Source: Geodermatophilus sp. DSM 44513 (GTDB taxonomy: Bacteria > Actinomycetota > Actinomycetes > Mycobacteriales > Geodermatophilaceae). From it: DNA of 64,000 nt. Of the stretch, positions 44,281 to 52,958 are shown in pieces; within the stretch, counting starts at the first letter, position 1, and the number at the start of each line of letters is the position of its first letter. Location of the stretch: the NCBI RefSeq assembly GCF_032460525.1, contig NZ_CP135963.1:1612001-1676000 (forward strand). The letters are read 5' to 3'. A program made the translations under genes and the position numbers. The notes under the pieces are model-generated. The model was not told the DNA's origin, searched no databases, and saw nothing but the letters and a program-made list of their open reading frames with translations.

Positions 44281-44353
44281 CGGGTGACCGGACCTCAAGG
44301 CCGCGGGCCCGCGGCTCGACAGCACAGGGGATGCCGCGAGGCCGGGTCACCCG
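44281..44353 (+). promoter_or_regulatory. Inverted repeat in the flp leader
   Basis: CGGGTGACC (44281-44289) and GGTCACCCG (44345-44353) are perfectly complementary with 55 nt between them, 40 bp upstream of the pilin start. It may fold in the leader RNA or bind a regulator. Confidence 0.35.
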
Positions 44354-44392
44354 ACCCGGACCGGCCCGGCTCCGTCCCCCCGGGAGTCCTCC

Positions 44393-44608
44393 GTGCTGAA
44401 CCCCCTCACCAACCCGCTGGCCGCCCTCGTCGCGCTCTACTCCCTCATCGAGGAGCGCCTGGAGCGCGAGGAGAAGGGCGCGACCGCCGTCGAGTACGGC
44501 CTGATGGTCGGCCTCATCGCCATCGCCATCATCACCGCGGTCGTCCTCATGGAGGACGCCCTCTCCGCCCTGTTCACCCGGATCGGCACCACCCTCGGCG
44601 GTCTCTGA
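44393..44608 (+). CDS. flp: Flp/Fap-type pilin
   Basis: 71 residues. The leader ends at EEKG and cleavage is expected between Gly29 and Ala30, giving ATAVEYGLMVG with the conserved Glu34-Tyr35 pair and one hydrophobic helix. It is the major subunit of the Tad pilus. The GTG at 44393 has GGGAG about seven bases upstream. The leader of 29 residues is somewhat long but normal for actinobacteria. A strong terminator follows at 44626-44661. Confidence 0.93.
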   Translation: MLNPLTNPLAALVALYSLIEERLEREEKGATAVEYGLMVGLIAIAIITAVVLMEDALSALFTRIGTTLGGL

Positions 44609-44625
44609 CCCCTCCGCGAGACCAC

Positions 44626-44661
44626 GGCGCAGCGGCCCCGTCCCCCAGGGGCCGCTGCGCC
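44626..44661 (+). terminator. Strong hairpin after the pilin gene
   Basis: GGCGCAGCGGCCCC and GGGGCCGCTGCGCC form a perfect 14-base stem with an 8-nt loop, 18 bp after the flp stop. It would let pilin mRNA accumulate above the assembly genes. Confidence 0.85.
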
Positions 44662-44704
44662 GCGCCGTACGCCGGCGACGACGACCGCGGGAGGAGGTGG
44701 GGAA

Positions 44705-45094
44705 GTGCGCACCCGACTGCGTGAGGAGCACGGCGCCAGCGCCGTGGAGTTCGCCTTCATCGTGCCGCTGCTGCTCGTCCTGGTGCTCGGCATCGCCGAG
44801 TTCGGCCACGCCTTCCAGGTGCAGGGCACCCTGTCCGCCGCCGCCCGCGAGGGAGCGCGTGTCATGGCCCTGCAGAACGACCCGGTCGCCGCGCGGTCCG
44901 CCGTCCGCGACGCCAGCCCGACGCTCGTCCCCGCGGTCACCGACGCGCAGGTCACCGTCGCGCCGGCCACCTGCCCGACGACCGGTACCGCGAACGTGCG
45001 GGTGACCGTCGCCTACCCGATGCCCTTCCTCACCGACTTCTTCGGCGCGGACATCGACCTGACCGGGACGGGGGTCATGCGGTGCAACGGTTGA
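44705..45094 (+). CDS. TadE-like pseudopilin
   Basis: 129 residues. An N-terminal helix begins with EEHGASAVEFAFIVPLLLVL, the TadE prepilin-like pattern, followed by a mixed extracellular domain. Needed for Tad pilus assembly in model systems. GTG at 44705 with GGGAGGAGG upstream. The 3' end overlaps the next gene by 13 bp. Confidence 0.87.
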   Translation: MRTRLREEHGASAVEFAFIVPLLLVLVLGIAEFGHAFQVQGTLSAAAREGARVMALQNDPVAARSAVRDASPTLVPAVTDAQVTVAPATCPTTGTANVRVTVAYPMPFLTDFFGADIDLTGTGVMRCNG

Positions 45095-46035
45095 CGGACC
45101 ACCCTGCCCGGCACGGTGGCGAGCGCGGCGCGGCGGCGGTGCTGCTCGCGCTGCTGATGGTCCCGCTGCTCGGGTTCACCGCGATCGCCGTCGACGTCGG
45201 CGCCCTCTACGCCGAGCGCGCCCGGCTGCAGGTCGCCGCGGACGCCGCGGCGCTGGCCGTCGCGGCCGACTGCGCGAAGGGCGCCTGCGGCGACATGCAG
45301 GCCACCGCGCAGGAACTCGTCGACGCCAACCTGGGCGACGCCACCGCCGCCCCGCCGGTGCTGGCCAGCGACCCGAACCGCGTCACGGTCGCCGGGCGCA
45401 GCCCGCAGGAGCACTGGTTCGCCCCGGTCATCGGGCACGAGTCCACCGCCGTCTCGGCCACCGCGACGGTCACCTGGGGTGCCCCGCGGTCCGGGACGGC
45501 GGCCCTGCCGCTGGTCTTCTCCTGGTGCGAGTGGGCCGCGCAGACCGGCGGTGGCCTGCCCAGCGGCACGACCGAGCGGACGATCCTGCTGCCCAAGAAG
45601 TCCGACACCGGCTGCACCGGCTCGAACGGGGCCTTCGTCCCCGGTGGCTTCGGCTGGCTCGTCCCCGACGGCGGGACCGGCTGCCGGGCCACCAGCGAGA
45701 TCGGCGGCACGGTGTCCAGCGAGCCGGGCAACAACCCCTCCAAGGGCTGCGAGCCCGGCGACCTGGACGCGCTGCTCGGCCGCACCGTGCTGCTGCCGGT
45801 GTTCACCGAGTCCGGTGGCACCGGGGCCAACGCCTGGTACCGCGTGCACGGCTACGTCGCCTTCACGCTGACCGGCTACCACTTCTCCGGCCGGTACAAG
45901 GGCACCCACGCCTGCGGCGGCCCCGAGCGGTGCATCCGCGGCTACTTCACCCGCTTCGTCGACCTCGGCGACGCCTTCGACCACGACCCGACCGCGCCGC
46001 AGCTGGGCGCCTGGGTCCTCCGACTGATCCGCTAG
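45082..46035 (+). CDS. TadG-like pilus assembly protein
   Basis: 317 residues. GERGAAAVLLALLMVPLLGF gives one membrane helix near the N-terminus, followed by the TadE/G motif AERARLQVAADAAALAVA. A large Cys-containing external domain follows (Cys pairs around SWCEW, TGCTG, GCRAT, KGCEP, CGGPERC), likely disulfide-bonded outside the cell. The GTG at 45082 overlaps tadE; a TTG at 45091 is an alternative. Confidence 0.83.
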   Translation: MQRLTDHPARHGGERGAAAVLLALLMVPLLGFTAIAVDVGALYAERARLQVAADAAALAVAADCAKGACGDMQATAQELVDANLGDATAAPPVLASDPNRVTVAGRSPQEHWFAPVIGHESTAVSATATVTWGAPRSGTAALPLVFSWCEWAAQTGGGLPSGTTERTILLPKKSDTGCTGSNGAFVPGGFGWLVPDGGTGCRATSEIGGTVSSEPGNNPSKGCEPGDLDALLGRTVLLPVFTESGGTGANAWYRVHGYVAFTLTGYHFSGRYKGTHACGGPERCIRGYFTRFVDLGDAFDHDPTAPQLGAWVLRLIR

Positions 46036-46044
46036 GGGCCCCTC

Positions 46045-46785
46045 GTGAGACGCCGACTGCTCGCCGCCACCGCGGCGCTGCTGCTCACCGCCGCCGGCAC
46101 CGTGGTGCTGCTGGCCTACGTGCGCGGCGCCGACGCCCGTGCCCTGGCCGGGGTGCAGACCGTCGACGTCCTCGTCGTCGACCAGCCCGTCGCCGCGGGG
46201 ACCCCCGCCGGGGAGCTCGCCGCCCTCGTCCGCACCGAGCAGGTACCGGCCAAGGCCGCCGTCCCCGGTGGGGTGACCGACCTCGGCGACCTAGCCGGGC
46301 AGGTCGCCACCACCGACCTGCAGCCCGGCGAGCAGCTGCTGGCCGCCCGCTTCGCCGCACCGGAGGACCTCACCGCCCCCGGCACCGTCGCCGCGCCGGA
46401 CGGCGCCGCCGAGGTGAGCCTGCTGCTGGAGCCGCAGCGTGCCGTCGGCGGCCGCCTGGCCGCCGGCGACACCGTCGGCGTGCACGTCTCCCTGGTCGAA
46501 GGGAAGACGACCCACTCCGTGCTGCACGGCGTGCTGGTCACCCAGGTGCAGGGCGGGCCGTCCGCGACGCCGGACGCCGGCACGGCCGACACCGCCTCCG
46601 TCGGCGGCGCGGCCCCCACGACCAGCCTGCTGGTCACCCTCGGGCTGCGCGCCGAGCAGGCCGAGGCGGTCGTCTTCGGCATGGAGCAGGGCACCGTCTG
46701 GCTCTCCCTGGAACCCGAGGGCACCGACACCTCCGGCACCGAGGTCCTCACCCCCGGCACCGTCTACTCGAAGGACTACTCATGA
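46045..46785 (+). CDS. cpaB: CpaB/RcpC-like pilus protein
   Basis: 246 residues. One N-terminal membrane helix, then a SAF domain (DQPVAAGTPAGELAALV) and a C-terminal domain with EVSLLLEPQRAVGGRLAAGD, the CpaB pattern. In Gram-negative Tad systems it helps the outer-membrane secretin; here, in a single-membrane cell, its job must be in the cell envelope. GTG at 46045; stop overlaps the next ATG. Confidence 0.85.
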   Translation: MRRRLLAATAALLLTAAGTVVLLAYVRGADARALAGVQTVDVLVVDQPVAAGTPAGELAALVRTEQVPAKAAVPGGVTDLGDLAGQVATTDLQPGEQLLAARFAAPEDLTAPGTVAAPDGAAEVSLLLEPQRAVGGRLAAGDTVGVHVSLVEGKTTHSVLHGVLVTQVQGGPSATPDAGTADTASVGGAAPTTSLLVTLGLRAEQAEAVVFGMEQGTVWLSLEPEGTDTSGTEVLTPGTVYSKDYS

Positions 46786-47972
46786 GCCGCGTGGTGCTCG
46801 GCGCAGCCGACGACGACCTCGTCCTGCGCGTCAAGGAGGCGACGGACGGCGACGTGCACGTCCTGCCGCCCGGCCGGCTGCCCGGCGACCCGGCCCGGCT
46901 GTTCGAGCAGCTGGTCGACGGCGAGCTGCCCGAGGTGCTGCTCATCGGCCCGGGCGCACCGCTGTCCGAGGCGTTCGGCCTGGCCGCCCGGCTGGACGTG
47001 CAGTGCCCCGGCATCAGCGTCGTCCTGCTCGCCGAGCCCACCCGGGAGACCTGGCAGGAGGCGATGCGGGCCGGCGTCCGCGACCTGCTCGCGCCCACCG
47101 CCGACCCCGGTGAGCTGCGCGCCGCCGTCGAGCGCGCGGGCTCCACCGCGGCCGGACGGCGACGGGTGCTGCGCCCGGTCGAGGAGACCGCCCGCTACAC
47201 CGGCCGGGTGATCACCGTGGCCTCCCCGAAGGGCGGCGTCGGCAAGACCACCGTCTCGGCCAACCTGGCCCTCGGGCTGACCGCGGCCGCGCCGCAGTCC
47301 ACGGTGCTGGTCGACCTCGACGTGCAGTTCGGCGACGTCGCCTCCGCGCTGGGCCTGACGCCGGAGTACGCGCTGCCCGACGTCGCCCACGGCCCGGCCG
47401 CCGAGGACACGATGGTGCTCAAGACCTTCCTCACCCAGCACCCCAGCGGCCTCTACGCCGTGTGCGGCGCGGAGTCCCCGGCCGCCGGCGACGGCGTCAC
47501 CGCCGCCGACGTCACCCGGCTGCTGACCTCGCTGGCCCGGGAGTTCCGCTACGTCGTCGTCGACACCGCGCCCGGGCTGTCCGAGCAGACCCTGGCCGCC
47601 CTCGACCGGGCCACCGACGTGGTCATGGTGACCAGCATGGACGTGCCCGGTGTGCGCGGGCTGCGCAAGGAGCTCGACGTGCTCCGCGAGCTGTGCATGA
47701 TCCCGGCCGGCCGGCACGTGGTCATGAACCTGGCCGACGCCAAGGGCGGGCCCTCGGTGCGCGACGTCGAGACCGCCATCGGCACCGGGGTGGACGTCGT
47801 GGTGCCGCGTTCGGCGGCGGTGCCGGCGTCGACCAACCAGGGCGTGCCCATCCTCGCCTCGGGCCGCCGCGACCCGGCGGCCCGCGAACTGCGCCGGCTG
47901 GTCTCCCGCTTCTCGGCCACCCCGATCGTCAAGCCCGGCCGGTACCGGGCCAAGCACCGGGCGGCCTCGTGA
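46782..47972 (+). CDS. cpaE: CpaE/TadZ-type ParA-like ATPase
   Basis: 396 residues. Residues 1-130 are a receiver-like domain lacking a clear phospho-acceptor setting. A deviant Walker A motif SPKGGVGKTT starts near residue 148 and VVVDTAPG follows. CpaE/TadZ positions the Tad machine at a pole or site. The ATG overlaps the cpaB stop (ATGA). The last seven codons lie in a 20-bp repeat that recurs at the cpaF start. Confidence 0.87.
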   Translation: MSRVVLGAADDDLVLRVKEATDGDVHVLPPGRLPGDPARLFEQLVDGELPEVLLIGPGAPLSEAFGLAARLDVQCPGISVVLLAEPTRETWQEAMRAGVRDLLAPTADPGELRAAVERAGSTAAGRRRVLRPVEETARYTGRVITVASPKGGVGKTTVSANLALGLTAAAPQSTVLVDLDVQFGDVASALGLTPEYALPDVAHGPAAEDTMVLKTFLTQHPSGLYAVCGAESPAAGDGVTAADVTRLLTSLAREFRYVVVDTAPGLSEQTLAALDRATDVVMVTSMDVPGVRGLRKELDVLRELCMIPAGRHVVMNLADAKGGPSVRDVETAIGTGVDVVVPRSAAVPASTNQGVPILASGRRDPAARELRRLVSRFSATPIVKPGRYRAKHRAAS

Positions 47973-48004
47973 CCTCCCCCGTCGAGCACCGGGCGGCCTC
48001 GTGA
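47953..48004 (+). repeat. 20-bp direct repeat at the cpaE/cpaF junction
   Basis: AGCACCGGGCGGCCTCGTGA occurs at 47953-47972 and 47985-48004, a 32-bp period. The first copy ends with the cpaE stop and the second supplies the cpaF GTG start. Confidence 0.9.
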
Positions 48005-49413
48005 ACCTCGCCTCCCGCCTCGCCGCCGCCCAGGGCCGGCCGCCCGTGCCGGAGGCCCCCGTCGCCCTGCCCACGCCCCGGCCGGTGCCCGCCGTCCGCC
48101 CCGCACCGGCAGCCGTCCCGCCCACCGACGCGCTCGCCCGGCTCAAGGACCGCGTCGCCAAGGCGCTGTTCGAGCGCATGGGCAACCGGCTCAACGACCC
48201 GACGCTGTCCGAGGAGGCGCTGCGCACCGTCGTCCTCGGTGAGCTCGACGAGGTGGTCGAGGAGGAGAAGGTCCCGCTGTCTGCCGAGGAGCGGGGCCGG
48301 CTGACCGCCGAGCTCGCCGACGACGTCCTCGGCTACGGCCCGCTGCAGCGGCTGCTCGACGACCCCAGCGTCACCGAGATCATGTGCAACGGCCCGGACG
48401 CCGTCTACGTCGAGCAGGCCGGCCGGCTGGTCCGCACCGCCGCCCGGTTCACCTCCGAGGAGCACCTGCGCCGGGTCATCGACCGGATCGTCTCCCGGGT
48501 GGGACGGCGGATCGACGAGTCCTCGCCGCTGGTCGACGCGCGGCTGGCCGACGGCTCCCGGGTCAACGCGATCATCCCGCCGCTGGCGTTCAGCGGGTCG
48601 ACGCTGACCATCCGCAAGTTCGCCAAGGACCCGTTCACCGTCGACGACCTGATCGGCTTCGGCACGCTGAGCCCGGAGATGGCCGAGCTGCTGCGCGCCT
48701 GCGTCGAGGCCCGGCTCAACGTCATCGTCTCCGGCGGCACCGGCACGGGGAAGACCACGCTGCTCAACGTGCTGTCCTCGTTCATCCCCGACGGCGAGCG
48801 GATCGTCACCATCGAGGACGCCGTGGAGCTGCAGCTGCAACAGGACCACGTCGTCCGGCTGGAGTCCCGCCCGCCCAACATCGAGGGCCGCGGCGCGGTC
48901 ACCATCCGGGACCTGGTGCGCAACTCGCTGCGGATGCGCCCCGACCGGATCGTGGTCGGGGAGTGCCGCGGCGGGGAGAGCCTGGACATGCTGCAGGCGA
49001 TGAACACCGGCCACGACGGGTCGCTGTCCACGGTGCACGCCAACACCCCGCGCGACGCGATCGCCCGGCTGGAGACCCTGGTGCTCATGGCCGGCATGGA
49101 CCTGCCGCTGCGGGCCATCCGCGAGCAGATCGCCTCCGCGGTCGACGTCGTCGTGCAGATCACCCGGCTGCGCGACGGCACCCGCCGGGTCACCCACGTC
49201 ACCGAGGTGCAGGGCATGGAGGGGGAGACGGTCACCCTGCAGGACGCGTTCCTCTTCGACTACTCCGCCGGGGTGGACGCGGCCGGCCGCTTCCTCGGCA
49301 CGCCGGTGGCGACCGGGGTGCGGCCGCGGTTCACCGACCGCTTCGCCGAGCTCGGCATCACCGTCTCCCCGCGGGTGTTCGGCACGCCGGCGCCGCGGCG
49401 GGGGTGGTCCTGA
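48001..49413 (+). CDS. tadA: Tad pilus secretion ATPase (CpaF/TadA)
   Basis: 470 residues. Walker A GGTGTGKTT near residue 250, the Asp box EDAVELQL and the Walker B-region RIVVGECRGGE are all intact, as is the N-terminal domain. This hexameric ATPase drives both assembly and retraction of Flp pili. The GTG at 48001 has no obvious ribosome site; an upstream GTGA copy sits in the duplicated stretch. Stop overlaps the tadB start (TGATG). Confidence 0.92.
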   Translation: MNLASRLAAAQGRPPVPEAPVALPTPRPVPAVRPAPAAVPPTDALARLKDRVAKALFERMGNRLNDPTLSEEALRTVVLGELDEVVEEEKVPLSAEERGRLTAELADDVLGYGPLQRLLDDPSVTEIMCNGPDAVYVEQAGRLVRTAARFTSEEHLRRVIDRIVSRVGRRIDESSPLVDARLADGSRVNAIIPPLAFSGSTLTIRKFAKDPFTVDDLIGFGTLSPEMAELLRACVEARLNVIVSGGTGTGKTTLLNVLSSFIPDGERIVTIEDAVELQLQQDHVVRLESRPPNIEGRGAVTIRDLVRNSLRMRPDRIVVGECRGGESLDMLQAMNTGHDGSLSTVHANTPRDAIARLETLVLMAGMDLPLRAIREQIASAVDVVVQITRLRDGTRRVTHVTEVQGMEGETVTLQDAFLFDYSAGVDAAGRFLGTPVATGVRPRFTDRFAELGITVSPRVFGTPAPRRGWS

Positions 49414-50345
49414 TGCTGCTCGCCCTCGGCCTGCTCGCGGTCGCCGGCGCGCTGCTGCTGGTCGCCCTCGTCGTCGTGCCCGCCGGCCCGCCCCGGGTGC
49501 CGCTGTCCCGTCTGGACCCGACGGTCGCTCCGCCGGGGTCGCCGCTGGCCGGCGCCTCGGCGGCCGCCGGGGCCGCGGTGGAACGGGTGCTGGCCCGCCG
49601 CGGGCTGGTGGCCCGCGGCACGGCCGCGCTGGAGCGGGCCGGGGTGGCCATGGCCCTGTCGGACGTCGTGCTGCTGGTCGGCCTGGCTGCCGTCCTGCTC
49701 GGCGTCCTCGGCCTGCTGCTCGGCGGGCCGCTGCTGGCCGTCCCGCTCGCCGTCGCCGCACCGCTGGCCGCCCGGCTGGTCGTCCGGTTCCGCACCGCCC
49801 GGCGGCAGGCGGCGTTCGCCGACGCCCTCGACGACTCGCTGCAGCTGATGGCCTCCAGCCTGCGGGCCGGGCACAGCCTGCTGCGCGCGGTCGACGCGGT
49901 CGCGCAGGAGGCCGCCGCGCCGACGTCGGAGGAGTTCACCCGCATCGTCAACGAGACGCGGGTGGGCCGCGACCTCGGCGACGCCCTGGAGGAGGTCGCC
50001 GAGCGGACCGGCAGCGAGGACTTCCGCTGGGTCGCCCAGGCGATCGGCATCCACCGCGAGGTCGGCGGCAACCTGGCCGAGGTGCTGGACACCGTCGGGC
50101 ACACGATCCGGGAGCGCAACGCGATCCGCCGGCAGGTCAAGGCGCTGTCGGCGGAGGGCAAGCTGTCCGCGGTCGTGCTGATGAGCCTGCCGTTCGGCAT
50201 CGTGGCGTTCCTCGCGGTGACCAACCCCGCCTACCTGTCCGGCTTCACCGAGGGCCCGGTCGGCTGGGGTATGGCGGCGATGGTCGTCGTCCTGCTCACC
50301 GTCGGCGGGCTGTGGCTGCGCTCGACCGTGCGGATCCGGTTCTGA
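49413..50345 (+). CDS. tadB: Tad pilus membrane platform protein TadB
   Basis: 310 residues. Two hydrophobic stretches near the N-terminus, the type II secretion F domain at about 150-280 (LQLMASSLRAGHSLLRAVDA), and further helices at the C-terminus. It builds the inner-membrane platform with TadC. The ATG overlaps the tadA stop by one base. Confidence 0.88.
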   Translation: MLLALGLLAVAGALLLVALVVVPAGPPRVPLSRLDPTVAPPGSPLAGASAAAGAAVERVLARRGLVARGTAALERAGVAMALSDVVLLVGLAAVLLGVLGLLLGGPLLAVPLAVAAPLAARLVVRFRTARRQAAFADALDDSLQLMASSLRAGHSLLRAVDAVAQEAAAPTSEEFTRIVNETRVGRDLGDALEEVAERTGSEDFRWVAQAIGIHREVGGNLAEVLDTVGHTIRERNAIRRQVKALSAEGKLSAVVLMSLPFGIVAFLAVTNPAYLSGFTEGPVGWGMAAMVVVLLTVGGLWLRSTVRIRF

Positions 50346-51265
50346 TGCCGCCCGCCGCCGTCCTCCCCGTCCCGGTGCTCCCCGTCCCCGTGCTGGCCGC
50401 CGTGCTGGCCGTCGCCCTCGCCGTCCCCCTGCTGGGCTGGGCGCTGCTGGCCCGCCCGCAGGACGCCGCCGCCCGGACCCGCGCCAACCTCACCCGCGGC
50501 CTGGACCTGCCCGGCGCGGTCGCCGGCCCGCCGCGGGCCCGGCTGCTGCCGCGGCTGGCCCGCGCGCTCACCCCGGCCGGCACGGTGGCCCGGCTCAACC
50601 GGCTGGCCGGCACTGCCGGGCGCCCCGCCGAGTGGCCGGTGTCCCGGCTGGTCGCCGCCAAGCTGGTGCTGGCGCTCGTCGCCGCGGCGCTCGGCGTGCT
50701 GGTGGTGTCGGCCCGGCCGGGCCCGCTGACCGTGGTGATGGCCCTCGTCGTCACCGGCGTGGCCCACGTCGTCCCGGAGCTGCTGCTGTACAGCCGCGGT
50801 CAGGAACGCCAGCAGGCCATCGGCCTGGAGCTGGCCGACACCCTCGACCAGATGACCATCGCGGTGGAGGCCGGCCTCGGCTTCGAGGCGGCCATGGCCC
50901 GGGCCGGGCGCAACGGCCGCGGCCCGCTGGCCGAGGAGCTGGTGCGCACCCTGCAGGACATCGCCGTCGGCCAGCCGCGCCGCGACGCCTACCTGGCGCT
51001 GGCCGACCGGGCCGCGGTGCCCGACCTGCGCCGGTTCATCCGCGCCGTCGTGCAGGCCGACGCGTACGGCGTCTCGATCGCCGACGTGCTGCGCACCCAG
51101 GCAGCCGAGATGCGGCTCAAGCGGCGGCAGCGGGCCGAGGAGAAGGCGATGCGGATCCCGGTCAAGGTGGTCTTCCCGCTGATCCTGTGCATCCTCCCGA
51201 CGCTGTTCATCGTGCTGCTCGGCCCCGCGGCGCTGGACATCGCGGCCGCCTTCAGCCGGGGTTGA
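50345..51265 (+). CDS. tadC: Tad pilus membrane platform protein TadC
   Basis: 306 residues. A second type II secretion F domain (LDQMTIAVEAGLGFEAAMA near residue 175) with N- and C-terminal membrane helices. Partner of TadB. The ATG at 50345 overlaps the tadB stop by one base, so tadA-tadB-tadC are translationally coupled. The opening residues contain the tandem VLPVP repeat twice. A perfect hairpin ends the operon. Confidence 0.88.
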   Translation: MPPAAVLPVPVLPVPVLAAVLAVALAVPLLGWALLARPQDAAARTRANLTRGLDLPGAVAGPPRARLLPRLARALTPAGTVARLNRLAGTAGRPAEWPVSRLVAAKLVLALVAAALGVLVVSARPGPLTVVMALVVTGVAHVVPELLLYSRGQERQQAIGLELADTLDQMTIAVEAGLGFEAAMARAGRNGRGPLAEELVRTLQDIAVGQPRRDAYLALADRAAVPDLRRFIRAVVQADAYGVSIADVLRTQAAEMRLKRRQRAEEKAMRIPVKVVFPLILCILPTLFIVLLGPAALDIAAAFSRG

Positions 51266-51269
51266 GCTC

Positions 51270-51328
51270 GGCACAGGAGGCTTCGCGTACGTCTGCGGGC
51301 CCGAGGCGTGTGCACAGCCTCCTGTGCC
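51270..51328. terminator. Bidirectional hairpin ending the Tad locus
   Basis: GGCACAGGAGGCT (51270-51282) and AGCCTCCTGTGCC (51316-51328) form a perfect 13-base stem with a 33-nt loop, between convergent tadC and the next gene. Confidence 0.75.
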
Positions 51329-51344
51329 TGGTCGGCGGCGGCCG

Positions 51345-51680
51345 TCACCTCGGCTGGGCGGGGTTGGTCGGGTCGCCGTGGGACGGCGGGTTGACCGGCG
51401 GGCCCGACGTCGCCCCGGAGACCTTCGAGCCGCCCGCGGCGTGCGCGGGGTCGTCGGCGGCCGGGGCGGCCGGGTCGCCGCCGGAGGGCTGCGTGCCGCT
51501 GCGCAGGTCCTGCAGCCGGGTCTCCATGATCATCACCACCTGCAACCGGTCGGCGTGCGCCCGCTCGTAGGCCAGCAGCGTCTCCAGCCCGGCGACGTCG
51601 AGGGTGCGGATCCGCGACGCGAGCCCCTGCACGGGGAGGTGGTCGTAGTCGGGCAGCGGCAGTTGGTCGTGCTCGGTCAT
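51345..51680 (-). CDS. Small actinobacterial protein with a YERAH domain
   Basis: 111 residues. The first 60 (LPLPDYDHLPVQGLASRIRT, then LETLLAYERAHADR) form a helical domain that I recall in several actinobacterial proteins, including lipid-droplet-associated ones; the last 45 are Pro/Gly/Ala-rich and disordered. Function unknown. ATG at 51678-51680. Divergent from the Balon-like gene across 140 bp containing an imperfect inverted repeat (51688-51697 and 51740-51749). Confidence 0.65.
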   Translation of the reverse strand: MTEHDQLPLPDYDHLPVQGLASRIRTLDVAGLETLLAYERAHADRLQVVMIMETRLQDLRSGTQPSGGDPAAPAADDPAHAAGGSKVSGATSGPPVNPPSHGDPTNPAQPR

Positions 51681-51820
51681 GGCCGGTCCACCTACCCGCG
51701 GCCTCCCGGATCGACACCGGGTGTGAGGGCACGGCCGGTGGGTAGGCGGCGGGGGAGACCCGGCGTCCGGGAGACCGACGCCGACGAGCCGACCAGTGAT
51801 CGAGGAGTGCTCCCACCCCC

Positions 51821-52954
51821 ATGGACGTGTCCTTCCTGGCGCCGGTGTTCACCGCCCCGGGGCCCTATGCCACGGTCTGCGCCGACGTCACGCACACCAC
51901 CGAGAACGCCGACACCGAGCTGGAGCTCAGGGTCCGCGCCGTCGCCGAGCAGCTCCAGGAGCAGGGGGCGCCGGAGCCGGTCGTGCAGGCCGTCCGCGAC
52001 CGGCTGCTGGAGGGCAACGACGGCGGGGAGGCCGGCACGCTGCAGGGCCGCGCGGTGGTCGTGGCCACCGACGGCTCCGTGGTGCTCGACGAGGTGCTCG
52101 CCGACGTGCCCCGCGACCCGGTCGTGGAGTGGTCGCCGCAGCCGGCCCTGCTGCCCGTCCTGCGCCAGATCGCCGGGCGGGTGCCGCACGTCGTGGTCGT
52201 CGCCGACCGGGTCGGTGCCGACATCTACGTGGCCAGCCGCGCCGGGCGGCCGGAGCAGCAGGAGCAGGTGGAGGGCAACCGCTCCGCGGTGCGCCGGCTG
52301 GGCACCGGTGCCCTGTCGCAGAGCCAGCACGAGCAGGCCGCCGGCAGGCAGTGGGAGGAGAACGCCGACGAGGTGGCCGAGGAGATCGCCTCGCTGGCTC
52401 GCCGGCTGCACCCGCGGTTCATCCTGCTCGCCGGCGACGTCCGGGCCCGCCAGGTCCTCACCGACCGCGCCGACAAGGCGTGGGCCGACCTCGTGGTCAC
52501 CCTGGAGGAGGGCGGCCGGGCCGCCGGCGCTGACCGGGAGCCGGTGGAGCGGCGGGCCGCCGAGCTGGTCGCCGAGTACGAGGCCCACGACGAGGCCGAC
52601 GTGGTGGAGAAGATCTCCTCCGCGGCGGCGCACGGGCTGGCGGTCACCGGGACGGCGTCGGTCGTCGAGGCGTTGCGCAAGAGCCAGGTCGAGACGCTCG
52701 TGCTCGCCGACCGGCCGGACGACGAGGAGCTGGTGGTCGGCCCCGACCCGCTGCTGCTCGGCACCGGGCAGGGCGACATGCAGGCCCTCGGCGTCCAGGA
52801 CGCGCAGTCCGTGCCCGCCGACCGGGCACTGGTCGCCGCGGCCGTGGCCAGCGACGCCGGTGTGGTCGTCGTCCCCCGCTCGGCCATGCCCGGCGACATC
52901 CCCGTGGCGGCGATCCTCCGCTACACCGACGACTCGACCCCGAAGGCGCAGTGA
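51821..52954 (+). CDS. eRF1-like ribosome-associated protein (Balon/Rv2629 type)
   Basis: 377 residues. The N-terminal FLAPVFTAPGPYATVCADVT and the later VVVVADRVGADIYV match Rv2629 and its relatives, the bacterial/archaeal eRF1-like family. Balon of Psychrobacter and its mycobacterial relative bind the ribosomal A site in dormant cells. The peptide-release GGQ motif of eRF1 is absent, as in that group. Residues 200-280 (FILLAGDVRARQVL) form the third domain. The ATG at 51821 is preceded by GAGGAG at a rather long 14 bases. Followed by DUF2795 and an acidic protein in one direction. Confidence 0.82.
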   Translation: MDVSFLAPVFTAPGPYATVCADVTHTTENADTELELRVRAVAEQLQEQGAPEPVVQAVRDRLLEGNDGGEAGTLQGRAVVVATDGSVVLDEVLADVPRDPVVEWSPQPALLPVLRQIAGRVPHVVVVADRVGADIYVASRAGRPEQQEQVEGNRSAVRRLGTGALSQSQHEQAAGRQWEENADEVAEEIASLARRLHPRFILLAGDVRARQVLTDRADKAWADLVVTLEEGGRAAGADREPVERRAAELVAEYEAHDEADVVEKISSAAAHGLAVTGTASVVEALRKSQVETLVLADRPDDEELVVGPDPLLLGTGQGDMQALGVQDAQSVPADRALVAAAVASDAGVVVVPRSAMPGDIPVAAILRYTDDSTPKAQ

Positions 52955-52958
52955 CGAG

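Noticed and set aside
51688..51749. Imperfect inverted repeat in the divergent region before the Balon-like gene
   Set aside because: Nine of ten positions pair, but the arms are 42 bp apart in very G+C-rich DNA; too weak to call an operator.
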